Positions 26,197 to 35,071 are shown, counted from the first letter of the stretch. The stretch is 64,000 bases of DNA from Brevibacillus invocatus (GCF_003710915.1 NZ_RHHR01000010.1:1-64000); one strand, 5' to 3'. Notes: a model not told the origin generated them from the letters alone. Program-made: numbers and translations.

Positions 26197-28541
26197 CCGT
26201 TATCCCTCCCGCTACGAATAGCTCGCCATACTTTTTCGGGTGTGAGTGGCATATCCAGATTGTGAATGCCAAACGGCTGTAACGCATCCATGACAGCATT
26301 GACGACAGCAGGTGGAGCAGCAGTGGTGCCCGTTTCCCCAACACCCTTTGCACCCAATGGATTGACTGGGGACAACGTCTCTGTAAAGGCGGATTCTATC
26401 GGTGGGAAGAAACGTGCCTTTGGCATGGTGTAATCCATGAAGGTTCCGGACATCAGCTGTCCTTGATCCGTGTACACAGCACCTTCCCACAGTGCCTGAC
26501 CCACGCCTTGGGCAATTCCACCGTGCACTTGACCTTCAGCAAGCAGCGGGTTGATCACACGCCCCACATCGTCAACAGCTACATAACGCTTGATTTCGAT
26601 CTCTCCCGTATGTTCGTCTACCTCGACTACACAAATATGGGTTCCGAAAGGATAGACGAAGTTGGAAGGATCGAAGAAGGATTGCCCTTCAAGGGAAGGC
26701 TCGACACCTTCTGGAAGATTCCACGCGTAGTTTGCGGACTTGGCAATTTCCTGGAAGGTCCTGCATCTGGTCAGATCACCTTTTACTGTGAACTGTCCAT
26801 TGATAAATTCCACCTGATCCAAAGTCGTCTCCAGCTCGTGGGCTGCGATTCGGCGCGCTTTTTCAATTACGCGGTCTGTTGCAATCGAAACGGCAGCACC
26901 ACCAACTGCTGTCGCTCGAGAGCCATATGTACCCCAGCCCATGGAAACGCTTTGTGTATCGCCGTGAACCAGCTCAACATCTTCGATCGGTATTCCTAAT
27001 TTTTCAGCTACGATTTGGGCAAATGTGGTCGCAGTTCCCTGTCCATGCGGTGAAGTACCTGTAAAGACGGACACCGTTCCACGCGGATGGACTCGAACCG
27101 TACTGTTTTCCCATACCCCGCCCTGAAACCCTATCGCACCTGCGACTGCCGACGGCCCAAAGCCGCAGAGCTCTACATAGGTAGAAAAACCAACGCCCAG
27201 ATACTTGCCCTTCTTCCTTTGTTCTTCCTGCTCATTGCGAAATGCTTGGTAGTCAAACAACTCCAGGGCTTTATCCAAAGTGAGCTGATAGTTACCGCTG
27301 TCGTAGGTGACACCCATTGCATTTCCAAAGGGGAACGATTCTTTGGGGACAAAATTGATTCGTCGTACTTCAACAGGATCCATTCGGATTTTGCTCGCGA
27401 ACAAATCGATGGCCCGTTCTATTTGATAAGTGGCTTCCGGCTTCCCAGCACCCCGATATGCGTCGGTGGGTGTGGTATTGGTATACACGCCATAGGTGAC
27501 AACAGCGGCTTGTGGAATGGCATAGGCTCCCGTGACCATCAACCCAAAATCGATCGTCGGACATCCTGCGCCAAAGGTAGAGAGGTAAGCTCCGAGGTTT
27601 GCTGTATTCGTAACGCGAAGTGCTGTGATTTTACCATCCTTGGTGCCGGCTAGCTCGACCTCTAGAACCTCGTCTCGACCGTGGCTGGTAGCCATGAAAT
27701 GCTCCTTGCGCTCTTCGATCCATTTCACAGGCTTTTTCACTTCACGGGCGATGCACGCGACGACGGCTTCTTCCGTATAGGTCGCTATCTTGGCGCCGAA
27801 CCCTCCACCAACATCAGGGGCGATGATCCGCAGCTTCGTCTCTGGGATTCCGAGCACATTTGCGTAAATCAAGCGGTGAATGTGTGGATTTTGCGAGGTG
27901 CACCACAGAGTCAATTCTCCGCCGCCAGGATTGTATTGGGCAACCGCGCCTCTCGTTTCCATCGGATTGGGGATCACTCGCTGGTTGTAGAGACGTTCCT
28001 TGACCACGACTTCCGCCTCTTCAAATACCTGATCCGGAATATCGCCTGCCTTCCACAGCAAGGCCAGGTTATTCGGGACGTCGTCGTGCAATAATGAAGA
28101 ACCCTCTTGCATGGCTTTCTCCTGCTGGACAACCGCTGGGAGAACTTCGTAATCCACCTCGATCAAATCGAGCGCGTCTTGAGCAATATAACGATCTTTG
28201 GCAACGACGACTGCGATGGCCTCGCCAGCGTAACGAACCTTGTCGACCGCCAAAGCTGGACGATCCTTTGGCTTCAAATCGCATCCCGGCAAAAACCACA
28301 TGGCTGGAACAGAAGTCATCTTGTCAGCCAGATCCTGACCAGTGAATACCGCTATCACACCTGGGAGCTGACTGGCTTTGTCCACAACCAGGCGGGCAAT
28401 TTTGGCATGGGCATGAGGACTACGCAGGAAGGAAGCGTACACCATGCCAGGAAGCTTCATATCATCTGTAAAACAGCCGTTTCCAGTCAGTAAGCGCGGA
28501 TCTTCCTTTCGTTTGACAGCACTTCCGATCAAGCTAGCCAT
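26193..28541 (-). CDS. Molybdenum hydroxylase large (Mo-binding) subunit, CoxL form-II-like
   Basis: A 782-residue molybdopterin-cytosine-dinucleotide-type catalytic subunit. VGGGFGAKIATYTEEA, the active-site loop DAYRGAGKPEATYQIER, TGTSPHGQGTATTFAQ, and the catalytic-glutamate segment GAKGVGETGTTAAPP are all visible. The loop reads AYRGAGK, the pattern of form-II CoxL-like proteins, rather than the AYxCSFR of true CO dehydrogenase, so the substrate is more likely a heterocycle or aldehyde than CO. The ATG at 28541 follows GGAGG by 10 bp, directly after the small-subunit gene. Confidence 0.93.
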   Translation of the reverse strand: MASLIGSAVKRKEDPRLLTGNGCFTDDMKLPGMVYASFLRSPHAHAKIARLVVDKASQLPGVIAVFTGQDLADKMTSVPAMWFLPGCDLKPKDRPALAVDKVRYAGEAIAVVVAKDRYIAQDALDLIEVDYEVLPAVVQQEKAMQEGSSLLHDDVPNNLALLWKAGDIPDQVFEEAEVVVKERLYNQRVIPNPMETRGAVAQYNPGGGELTLWCTSQNPHIHRLIYANVLGIPETKLRIIAPDVGGGFGAKIATYTEEAVVACIAREVKKPVKWIEERKEHFMATSHGRDEVLEVELAGTKDGKITALRVTNTANLGAYLSTFGAGCPTIDFGLMVTGAYAIPQAAVVTYGVYTNTTPTDAYRGAGKPEATYQIERAIDLFASKIRMDPVEVRRINFVPKESFPFGNAMGVTYDSGNYQLTLDKALELFDYQAFRNEQEEQRKKGKYLGVGFSTYVELCGFGPSAVAGAIGFQGGVWENSTVRVHPRGTVSVFTGTSPHGQGTATTFAQIVAEKLGIPIEDVELVHGDTQSVSMGWGTYGSRATAVGGAAVSIATDRVIEKARRIAAHELETTLDQVEFINGQFTVKGDLTRCRTFQEIAKSANYAWNLPEGVEPSLEGQSFFDPSNFVYPFGTHICVVEVDEHTGEIEIKRYVAVDDVGRVINPLLAEGQVHGGIAQGVGQALWEGAVYTDQGQLMSGTFMDYTMPKARFFPPIESAFTETLSPVNPLGAKGVGETGTTAAPPAVVNAVMDALQPFGIHNLDMPLTPEKVWRAIRSGRDNG

Positions 28542-28543
28542 TG

Positions 28544-29068
28544 TTACCGAACCTCCTCCACCTTCAACGAATCCGCCATCGCTACTTTCTCTTCGCCTGC
28601 CATGATCTGTGCCGCGTGTTTGATAGCATCGACAATGAACTGGTAACCCGTACAACGACAAATAACGCCTTCCAACGCGTCACGAATTTCTTCTTCAGAC
28701 GGATCGGGATTTTCGCCCAGCAGGCCAACCGCAGCTATCATGACCCCAGGTGTGCAGAAGCCGCACTGCAAACCATGCTTTTCCCAGAAGCTTTGCTGGA
28801 TGGGATGCAGTTCTTCTTGGTTTGCGAGTCCCTCCACCGTCGTGATGGATTTGCCATTCGCCTGTACAGCCAGAACGGTACAGGATTTCACCGGATCACC
28901 ATCCAACAGCACGGTGCAAGCCCCACATTGGCTGGTATCACAGCCGATATGTGTACCCGTCAAATTCAGTTCTTCGCGCAAAAAATGGACCAGCAGCATA
29001 CGGGGTTCGATTTCTGCTTTGCTGTCCACTCCGTTTACCTTGATTGAGACCTCTACCTGATTTGCCAT
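28544..29068 (-). CDS. Molybdenum hydroxylase 2Fe-2S subunit (CoxS type)
   Basis: A 174-residue small subunit with two [2Fe-2S] domains: the plant-ferredoxin-like N-terminal domain ([16 protein letters not shown]) and the helical C-terminal domain ([12 protein letters not shown] ... [13 protein letters not shown]). All eight cluster cysteines are present. It passes electrons from molybdenum to FAD. The ATG at 29068 follows GGAGG by 7 bp. It is 2 bp from the large-subunit start and 26 bp after coxG. Confidence 0.94.
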   Translation of the reverse strand: MANQVEVSIKVNGVDSKAEIEPRMLLVHFLREELNLTGTHIGCDTSQCGACTVLLDGDPVKSCTVLAVQANGKSITTVEGLANQEELHPIQQSFWEKHGLQCGFCTPGVMIAAVGLLGENPDPSEEEIRDALEGVICRCTGYQFIVDAIKHAAQIMAGEEKVAMADSLKVEEVR

Positions 29069-29094
29069 CGTCACACCTCCTAAAAATCGAAAGC

Positions 29095-29547
29095 CTACAC
29101 CTGTGATGTCAACTTCCTCATTTCCGTGTCTGCCGACTTGAAAAATTGGCCCAAGACGAGTTTTGCTACACCACCCATCACTCTTTGACCAACCGATGCC
29201 AGGACGCCAGTTACCACCACCTCCATTCGACAATTCAAGGTAACTCCATTTTCCGCTTCATCCAGATGCATGTGGGCTACTGCGTCCACCTCGCCTGGAG
29301 CGCCCTTTCCCTTTACCTTCAGACAATAGTAGGAGGGCTCCTGGTGATCCGTCATCTGCACATGCCCTGTAAATACGCCTTTCACAGGACCTACACTCAG
29401 TCCCATCTCGACGTCATAGCTTCCGTCTTCCAATTGGGTAAAGGATTTGCATCCGGGTATCGAGTGTTTCAGGACGTCCTCATTTTGGATCAACTCCCAG
29501 ACAATCTCCCTGGGTAATAAAAAGGTGTGGGCATAGGTTAGCTGCAC
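29095..29547 (-). CDS. CoxG-family SRPBCC protein
   Basis: A 150-residue CoxG family protein (START/SRPBCC fold). Opening [20 protein letters not shown], then [16 protein letters not shown] and [13 protein letters not shown] are typical. In CO-oxidising bacteria CoxG anchors the hydroxylase at the membrane; here it most likely does similar work for this hydroxylase. The GTG at 29547, seven bases after AAAGGAGG, is taken as start. This is the first gene of the nine-gene operon, with a promoter at 29652-29680. Confidence 0.88.
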   Translation of the reverse strand: MQLTYAHTFLLPREIVWELIQNEDVLKHSIPGCKSFTQLEDGSYDVEMGLSVGPVKGVFTGHVQMTDHQEPSYYCLKVKGKGAPGEVDAVAHMHLDEAENGVTLNCRMEVVVTGVLASVGQRVMGGVAKLVLGQFFKSADTEMRKLTSQV

Positions 29548-29651
29548 GAAGTTGCCTCCTTTACCGATAAAAATTTTAATTCTGAATGTTTGGACAATTT
29601 GCGACAAAGTACAACATTCTGGATGACATTCCATCATATTCCGTTCTTTTC

Positions 29652-29738
29652 ACTATAACAGACAAACATATTTCGTACAACCTGGATTGAATGTTGAGTG
29701 ATCAAAATAGATCAAAATTTTATGATAATTGTGATAAT
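29652..29738. promoter_or_regulatory. Divergent promoters of the Mo-hydroxylase/pxp operon and the desulfurase-like gene
   Basis: Minus strand: TTGTAC (29675-29680), 17-bp spacer, extended -10 TGTTATAGT (29652-29660), leading to coxG. Plus strand: an extended -10 TGTGATAAT (29730-29738) lies about 50 bp before the gene at 29790, with no clear -35. A direct repeat of GATCAAAAT at 29700-29708 and 29710-29718 (10-bp phasing, one helical turn) lies between the two and could bind a regulator. The rest of 29548-29789 holds no gene. Confidence 0.5.
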
Positions 29739-29789
29739 ATGAAATGAATGCTCTACTACCCTAACTTCCCATAAAAGGAGACGTGTTGC

Positions 29790-31037
29790 ATGACCAAAAC
29801 GCTCAGCTCGTTCCCTATTGAAGCCGTACGCCAGCAATTCCCTGCTCTTCAACGAATCTACCAAGGTAAGCCAGCCGTTTATCTGGATGGGCCAGGAGGT
29901 TCTCAGGTTGTGAAAGGATCGATGGATGCGATTTACGCCTATATGGCCAATGGTGGCGCGAATCTGCACGGCTCCTTTCCTTCCAGTCAAGAAACAGAAG
30001 CGATCATTGCTGACGCTCGGGAGTATGTTGCCCAGCTTTTTGGCGTCAAAGCTACAGAGGTAGCTTTTGGAGCAAACATGACTACGCTAACCTTTGCCAT
30101 CGCACGGGCGTTGGGACGAAATTGGGGTGAGGGCGATGAAATTGTCGTATCGGAGCTGGATCATCGTGCCAATGTAGACCCCTGGCTAACCATCGCAGCT
30201 GACCGTGGTATGACTGTTCGCTGGTTGCGAGTGAATCCTGAAACCCTTACCATCGAAGTGGACGAAATCGATTCGATTATAACATCTAAAACCAAACTGG
30301 TCGCTGTCGGCTTGGCTTCGAATGCCGTCGGTACCATCAACGACATTCCGTTTATTACGAGTAAAGCCCAGGCTGTCGGGGCACTGGTGGCAGTAGACGC
30401 GGTACATGCCACCCCACATTTTTTTGTGGACCGCGATCAGCTTGGTGCCGATCTTTTATTGTGCTCAGCTTATAAATTTTTTGGACCCCATGTTGGAATT
30501 GCCGTCATCCGTGAAGAGCTATTTGACTCTATTCAGCCTTACAAGCTGTCACCAGCCCCCGCGTCTTTTCCTGACAAGCTGGAAACGGGTACTCAGAACC
30601 ACGAGGGTATAGCCGGAATCACTCCGGCGATTCAATTCGTCGCCAGCCTTGGTAAAGGAGACACATTACGCGAACAGCTTCGCACCGGATTTGAAGCCAT
30701 CGAAGAACACGAAAACAGCTTGGCTGACAAAATGAGAGAAGCGCTGCTTGAAATGGATGGCGTTACGCTTTATCAAGCCGATCCCGAAATACCCAAAACG
30801 CCGACGATCGCATTTCGCATAGCTGGGCTGTCGCCGCAGGTCGTGTGTCAGCGAATGGCTGATGAACACGCTGTTTTCATTGCAGACGGTGATTTCTACG
30901 CCATGACACTAGCGGACAAACTGGGCATCAATCAGGAAGGTGGCTGGATTCGGGCTGGCCTGGCTCCTTATAATACAGTGGAAGAAATCGATCGCTTTAT
31001 TTTCGGGATTCGTGACATTATCGCTCACCGTGAATAA
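29790..31037 (+). CDS. Cysteine-desulfurase-like PLP protein without the catalytic cysteine
   Basis: A 415-residue class-V aminotransferase-fold protein of the cysteine desulfurase-like group. YLDGPGGSQVVKGSMDAI opens the fold, GANMTTLTFAIARAL holds the cofactor phosphate site, ELDHRANVDPWL has the ring-stacking histidine, and the PLP lysine is in CSAYKFFGPHVGI near residue 228. In SufS the catalytic cysteine lies in RTGHHC; the aligned segment here is IADGDFY, so a Tyr replaces it. Classical sulfur transfer is therefore doubtful. It is divergent from the Mo-hydroxylase/xdhC operon, where a sulfur donor would make sense. AAAGGAG precedes the ATG by 9 bp. Confidence 0.88.
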   Translation: MTKTLSSFPIEAVRQQFPALQRIYQGKPAVYLDGPGGSQVVKGSMDAIYAYMANGGANLHGSFPSSQETEAIIADAREYVAQLFGVKATEVAFGANMTTLTFAIARALGRNWGEGDEIVVSELDHRANVDPWLTIAADRGMTVRWLRVNPETLTIEVDEIDSIITSKTKLVAVGLASNAVGTINDIPFITSKAQAVGALVAVDAVHATPHFFVDRDQLGADLLLCSAYKFFGPHVGIAVIREELFDSIQPYKLSPAPASFPDKLETGTQNHEGIAGITPAIQFVASLGKGDTLREQLRTGFEAIEEHENSLADKMREALLEMDGVTLYQADPEIPKTPTIAFRIAGLSPQVVCQRMADEHAVFIADGDFYAMTLADKLGINQEGGWIRAGLAPYNTVEEIDRFIFGIRDIIAHRE

Positions 31038-31052
31038 GTCATTTCCACATAA

Positions 31053-31090
31053 AAACAACGCTCCTTCAAAAAAAGAAGCGTTGTTTTTTA
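31053..31090 (+). terminator. Terminator of the desulfurase-like gene
   Basis: AACAACGCT and GCGTTGTT flank a short inner stem and are followed by TTTTTT, 15 bp after the stop at 31037. Confidence 0.8.
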
Positions 31091-31729
31091 TTGCCTATTC
31101 TTGCTCACCCGACGCTGTTGTTCCCGCAGCAGCTTCATCCGAAAGCGTAGCCTTATCTCACTGCCCGGCTTCGAAAAAGCCTCCTCACAGCTCAAAGAAA
31201 AGATCCCATACGGCGCAAAGTGCTCCCCGAACGGATAGCATCCATCGTCAGAAGCTTGTACGTCATTGGCAAAAAGCATATCTGGTAAGAGTCCACTTTC
31301 ATTTTGGGAAGGGAGGTAGTCCGTTTTCAACTGAATGTGTGAGATGGACAAGCCTCCCCCTTGCTCCAGCATGCGTTCCACTTGCTTTGGCCTCACCTGA
31401 CAGCGTACCCATCTGCTCTCAACGCCATCTAAAGTGAACGGCTCCCAAGGCTTGACTTGCTTTTTGATTAAAAAGAGATGGGTATCGCTCCAAGTGACCT
31501 CGTCAAAAGGGACCCATACTCCGCCTGAATAATACGTCCATACTGCCAGGTCAGATCCTGCCAACGTTTTCGCCAAGCGCGATTCAAGGTCTTTGTTGCC
31601 ATTACTGCCAAGAGTGATACGAATGACAGCTCGATCGCGAATGCGAAACAAATCGGGATGCGTCATGTACCAGCTATGCTGCTGGTGGTTTGGCAGAGTC
31701 TCCAAATGGAACCATTCTTCGAAGCTCAT
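31088..31729 (-). pseudogene. Fragment of a phage-tail/contractile-injection baseplate-like protein
   Basis: An open frame of 213 codons whose ATG (31729) overlaps the end of the spike relic by ATGA. The sequence RIRDRAVIRITLG, then WTYYSGGVWVPFDEVTW and PYGIFSLSCEEAFSKPGSEI, resembles internal parts of large putative baseplate assembly proteins of contractile injection systems as I remember them; these are usually several hundred residues longer. It is therefore best read as a fragment left by deletion. The frame itself is intact and could still be translated. The family assignment is moderate. Confidence 0.5.
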
Positions 31730-32273
31730 ATGGTATTTCCCTTCACTTGAAAAGTGGTTACAAAGCCTGAATCCCCATCGATCGTATGCGTGACTGCCGT
31801 GATGTAATAGGTTTGGCTTAATTTTTTTCCTAATCCTTTTAATTCGATATATCGTCCTGCGCAGCTCTCTGGCAAGCCAATGGATTCGCACTGTCCACCC
31901 AACAATCCCATTGCCATTTTGTTGATTCGCGCCTTGGCAACCGCTTTTCGTTCGTCGGGAGACTCTGTTTTTTTACTGGATTCATATCGGTTGAGATAGT
32001 CGCCTATGGCTTGTAAGTGATCCGCACCCGTCTTTGAACTGGAGCCCAATTTCCCAATGTCCGAAGAAGTGGCTTTGGCCTCTTTGATTTCGGTCGTATT
32101 TGGCTCCATGCTTCGTACGGTGTAGGTCGCAGCCTGTGAGGTTAGATTGACATCCACAGAAAAGCTGCGCAGTGATATTCCCCAGGTCAAGGAGATGACG
32201 GGCTTCATCTGACTTAGCGGCTTTCGAAAATAAAGATGCTTGCCAATGATAAAAAAATCAAAATGAAAGCCAG
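31726..32273 (-). pseudogene. C-terminal relic of a GPD/VgrG-like spike-hub protein of a contractile injection system
   Basis: Minus-strand reading from about 32273 gives DFFIIGKHLYFRKPLSQ, then PVISLTWGISLRSF, and ends with GRYIELKGLGKKLSQTYYIT and THTIDGDSGFVTTF. These match the C-terminal half of phage late control D (gp27-like hub) proteins found in extracellular contractile injection systems and tail-like particles. No start codon or ribosome-binding site remains, and at 32273/32274 the sequence passes directly into the truncated nitronate monooxygenase. The rest of the particle (sheath, tube, gp25, PAAR, ATPase) is absent from the window. Confidence 0.65.
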
Positions 32274-32444
32274 ACGTATTTCCAATCGCAACTCCTCTGG
32301 ATCATCGAAGGTTGCCGATGTAATAATTCCTAATCCTCCGGTTTCTGATACAGCCCCTGCCAAATGTGCGCGCCCTACACGAAACATTCCGCCGCAAATG
32401 ATGGGATAGGCAATTCCGAGCAATTCTGTAACACGAGTGCGCAT
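32274..32444 (-). pseudogene. N-terminal stub of a nitronate monooxygenase-like (NMO/FabK) protein
   Basis: From the ATG at 32444, behind GGGAAGGGAG, the frame reads MRTRVTELLGIAYPIICGGM, then GGLGIITSATFDDPEELRLE, the first beta-alpha units of the 2-nitropropane dioxygenase TIM barrel. After 57 codons the family match stops abruptly and the frame runs on through unrelated sequence (the spike relic in a different frame) to a stop at 32214. The FMN- and substrate-binding remainder, roughly 250 residues, is lost. It would have been the gene after the enoyl-CoA hydratase in this operon. Confidence 0.75.
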
Positions 32445-32485
32445 ACGACTCTCTCCCTTCCCTGCAAGTTTGATGCTATCTGTTC

Positions 32486-33103
32486 TTACTGTCCGATAAA
32501 TCGCGGTGTACGCTTTTCTACGAAAGCTCGCACACCTTCTTCTCGATCCCTTGTATCCAGACACTTGTCGTAATAAATCATTTCAAGTTTTCTCGCCTGA
32601 TTATGCTCCATGTTAAATAAGGTATCCACGGCTTGATGCACACCAATGCGTCTGGCCAAAAGCCTGGAACCGCCTCCCCCTGGCATGATACCTCGCGTAA
32701 CTTCTGGCAGTCCAAACATCGCTGTTTCAGCTGCCACCATAAAATCACAGTTGAGTGCCATTTCGAATCCACCTGCCAATGCAAAGCCATCCACTTCGGC
32801 GATAATAGGCTGCGGCATATCTGCAATAGTGTTAAACATTTGTTCAAATTTTTCGTGCTGCGCCCGCCACTCCGCTTCGGACAGCCCCAATCGTTCTTTC
32901 AGATCTGCTCCTGAACAAAAAGCATGCTCGCTCGATGAGGTGAGAATCACGACTCTTGCATCTGTATCAGCCAAAGAACGAAAGGCTTCGTCAATTTCCA
33001 TCGCCATCTGGGAATTAAAAGCGTTTCTTGTCTCTGGTCGATTCAAGGTAACAACGGCAACGGTTCCTTCTCCACCCATGCGAGTTGTTTCCACATATGC
33101 CAT
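32486..33103 (-). CDS. Enoyl-CoA hydratase/isomerase with an internal in-frame deletion
   Basis: A crotonase-family protein of 205 residues instead of about 260. The first part is normal: NRPETRNAFNSQM, the oxyanion-hole segments SSEHAFCSGADLKE and DGFALAGGFEMAL, and the PEVTRGIMPGGGGS region. After RRIGVHQAVDTLF the sequence jumps to NMEHNQARKLEMIYYDKCLD and the usual C-terminal REEGVRAFVEKRTPRF. About 50 residues are missing in frame, including the helices that trimerise the enzyme and close the active site. It is probably inactive. The start at 33103 follows GGAGGAG by 8 bp, 22 bp after the acyl-CoA dehydrogenase. Confidence 0.8.
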   Translation of the reverse strand: MAYVETTRMGGEGTVAVVTLNRPETRNAFNSQMAMEIDEAFRSLADTDARVVILTSSSEHAFCSGADLKERLGLSEAEWRAQHEKFEQMFNTIADMPQPIIAEVDGFALAGGFEMALNCDFMVAAETAMFGLPEVTRGIMPGGGGSRLLARRIGVHQAVDTLFNMEHNQARKLEMIYYDKCLDTRDREEGVRAFVEKRTPRFIGQ

Positions 33104-33124
33104 CCGTCTCACTCCTCCCGTTAT

Positions 33125-34273
33125 TTACGAGTACTCCTTGATCAGCTGTCCCGCGATGATGTTCTTCTGGATCTCCGATGTTCCTTCATAGATCTTGGTA
33201 ATACGAGCATCCCGGTAGTAACGCTCGATGGGGTAATCCTTGATGTAGCCCAAACCTCCGTGAATCTGCACGGCTTTATCTGCTACTCGATTGTATACCT
33301 CAGAGCCGTACAGCTTTACCATCGCGGCTTCCTTGATCACGTTTTTTCCTGCATCCACCAATGCTGCGACATGATACGTAAAAGAACGAAGCGTTTCGAC
33401 GTCAAGTGCCATATCGGCCAAGTAATGCTGAATAATCTGCTGTTCAAGGATTGGCTTGTCAAATTGAATCCGTTCCTTGGCAAATTTCATGGATAATTCC
33501 AGCAGCTTTTGTGAAGAGCCAAGATTGCGTGCTGCCAATCCTGCACGCCCGTTAGCCAAAATCTTTAAAGCATTGGTATAGCCCATTCCTTCCTCACCAA
33601 GCACATTTTCAACGGGGACCTCGCAGTCTTCAAAAAAGACTTCAGCCGATTGCGACCCCCGCAGGCCCATTTTTTCTTCCCATTTTCCAATTTTTAACCC
33701 AGGAAAGTCTTTTTCGATCAGAAATGAGGTGATTCCCTTTGCTCCTTTTTCAGGGTCCGTCACCGCCATCACCGTGAACAGGCCCGCTATGGGAGCATTG
33801 GTGATGTAGTGCTTGGAGCCGTTCAACACATAGCGTTCGCCCTTCTTTATGGCCCGCGTCTTCAGATTCGCGGCGTGGGAGCCTGCGCTCGGCTCAGTCA
33901 GCGCAAAAGCGCCGATCAGTTCCCCAGTCGCCATCCGCGGAAGATACCGATTCTTCTGTTCTTCATTGCCAAAGTCTACAATTCCCACTGAACCGATGCC
34001 GTTATGGGCGCCGATGACGGTCGTAAAGCCGTTGCTGGTTTTTCCGATTTCTTCAAAAATCGCACATTTTCCGACCATATCAATGCCAAGACCACCATAC
34101 TGCGCAGGAATGCTCAAGCCGAAAAGTCCAATCTCTTTGCACATCAGCATGATGGTGTCCGGGATATGATCTTCGCGCTCGATTTGATCAGCTACAGGCT
34201 CCACCATTTCCTCAACAAAGATTCTTACCGCTTTGCGCATCTCTTCGATCTCTTGGCTAAAGGTCACGAGCAA
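33125..34273 (-). CDS. Acyl-CoA dehydrogenase
   Basis: A full-length 382-residue flavin acyl-CoA dehydrogenase. Visible motifs are ALTEPSAGSHAANLKTRA (FAD/substrate loop), the dimer-interface QIHGGLGYIKDYPIERYYRD, and the catalytic-base region IYEGTSEIQKN near the C-terminus. It would oxidise an acyl-CoA to the enoyl-CoA, passing electrons to ETF. The frame starts at a TTG (34273) nine bases after AAAGGAG; an ATG at 34277 is in the wrong frame and soon meets a stop. It follows the citryl-CoA lyase-like gene by 6 bp under the sigma-54 promoter. Confidence 0.92.
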   Translation of the reverse strand: MLVTFSQEIEEMRKAVRIFVEEMVEPVADQIEREDHIPDTIMLMCKEIGLFGLSIPAQYGGLGIDMVGKCAIFEEIGKTSNGFTTVIGAHNGIGSVGIVDFGNEEQKNRYLPRMATGELIGAFALTEPSAGSHAANLKTRAIKKGERYVLNGSKHYITNAPIAGLFTVMAVTDPEKGAKGITSFLIEKDFPGLKIGKWEEKMGLRGSQSAEVFFEDCEVPVENVLGEEGMGYTNALKILANGRAGLAARNLGSSQKLLELSMKFAKERIQFDKPILEQQIIQHYLADMALDVETLRSFTYHVAALVDAGKNVIKEAAMVKLYGSEVYNRVADKAVQIHGGLGYIKDYPIERYYRDARITKIYEGTSEIQKNIIAGQLIKEYS

Positions 34274-34279
34274 GCATTT

Positions 34280-35071
34280 TCACTCCTTTTCAGGCTTTTG
34301 GTGATGCAGGTATACGGTGTTTTCCTCCACATAGTCGTACAGTTTCTGAGCTGCGCAATGTTTTCGCCCTGACTCGATCTCCTCCACAATGTGTCCAATC
34401 AATCCAACCGCTCTGGCTGCTACCGCAAACGATTTGATGACAGAGTAATGGAGCCCCATGTCCGACATCACCGAACCGATTGCACCTGCTACATTCAAGG
34501 TAATCGTCTTGCCTTTCTTCTCACAAAACTGCTGGTGAATCTCATTCATCACCTGGCAGTGCAAACCGTAGAAACCTAGTTCTTCTGCAAGTGAAAACAA
34601 CTTTGGCGTCCTCGGATCTACTGGACGATGGACAGGATGACCGAACCCTGGGATGGATAGCTTTTTCTCTTCCCTCTCGCCGATTACTCGGCTGGCGATT
34701 CGTGCTGCATCAGCGTCTTCACAGTAGTTTTCGATGCCTTCCTGCAGCATCTGAGCAACGTATTCCATTGCCCCCAAATAAACGGAGCCGGCCCCTAGCA
34801 ATCCTGCAGCTACAGCTGCCTGTACAGCCTCAGGCGCCCCGAGATAGGTCAGTCGTGCAGACAAGGAGCTCGGTGTATAGCCATGCTCGCAGATAGCGAC
34901 CATGCAAGCATTTAGCATTTTGGATTCCGCTGCACTCGGCTTCCGGTGAGCTGCTCCTAAATAAGCCATATCGGCTAATGTAATTTCTCCGATGAGATCC
35001 TCTGTCAAATCGTAGCCGTGGACGAATATCTTATCTGTGGTCGAGATGCCAATCTTTGTTTCCAGCTTCAT
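34280..35071 (-). CDS. Citrate-synthase-like citryl-CoA lyase
   Basis: A 263-residue short citrate-synthase-fold protein, a size typical of citryl-CoA lyase-like members rather than full citrate synthase. HGYDLTEDLIGEITLADMAY, PSSLSARLTYLGAPEAVQAA, the active-site IPGFGHPVHRPVDPRTPKL and VAARAVGLIGHIVEEIES are typical. It may cleave or make a 3-hydroxy-3-carboxy-acyl-CoA in an acid catabolic pathway. The ATG at 35071 follows AGAGGA. It is the first gene behind a sigma-54 promoter and is followed by acyl-CoA dehydrogenase and enoyl-CoA hydratase genes. Confidence 0.85.
   Translation of the reverse strand: MKLETKIGISTTDKIFVHGYDLTEDLIGEITLADMAYLGAAHRKPSAAESKMLNACMVAICEHGYTPSSLSARLTYLGAPEAVQAAVAAGLLGAGSVYLGAMEYVAQMLQEGIENYCEDADAARIASRVIGEREEKKLSIPGFGHPVHRPVDPRTPKLFSLAEELGFYGLHCQVMNEIHQQFCEKKGKTITLNVAGAIGSVMSDMGLHYSVIKSFAVAARAVGLIGHIVEEIESGRKHCAAQKLYDYVEENTVYLHHQKPEKE

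Noticed and set aside
26193-28541. True CO dehydrogenase
   Set aside because: The active-site loop reads AYRGAGK rather than AYxCSFR, so carbon monoxide oxidation is not supported.
33101-34277. ATG at 34277 as acyl-CoA dehydrogenase start
   Set aside because: It lies in a different frame that stops after six codons; the TTG at 34273 is in frame and properly spaced from AAAGGAG.
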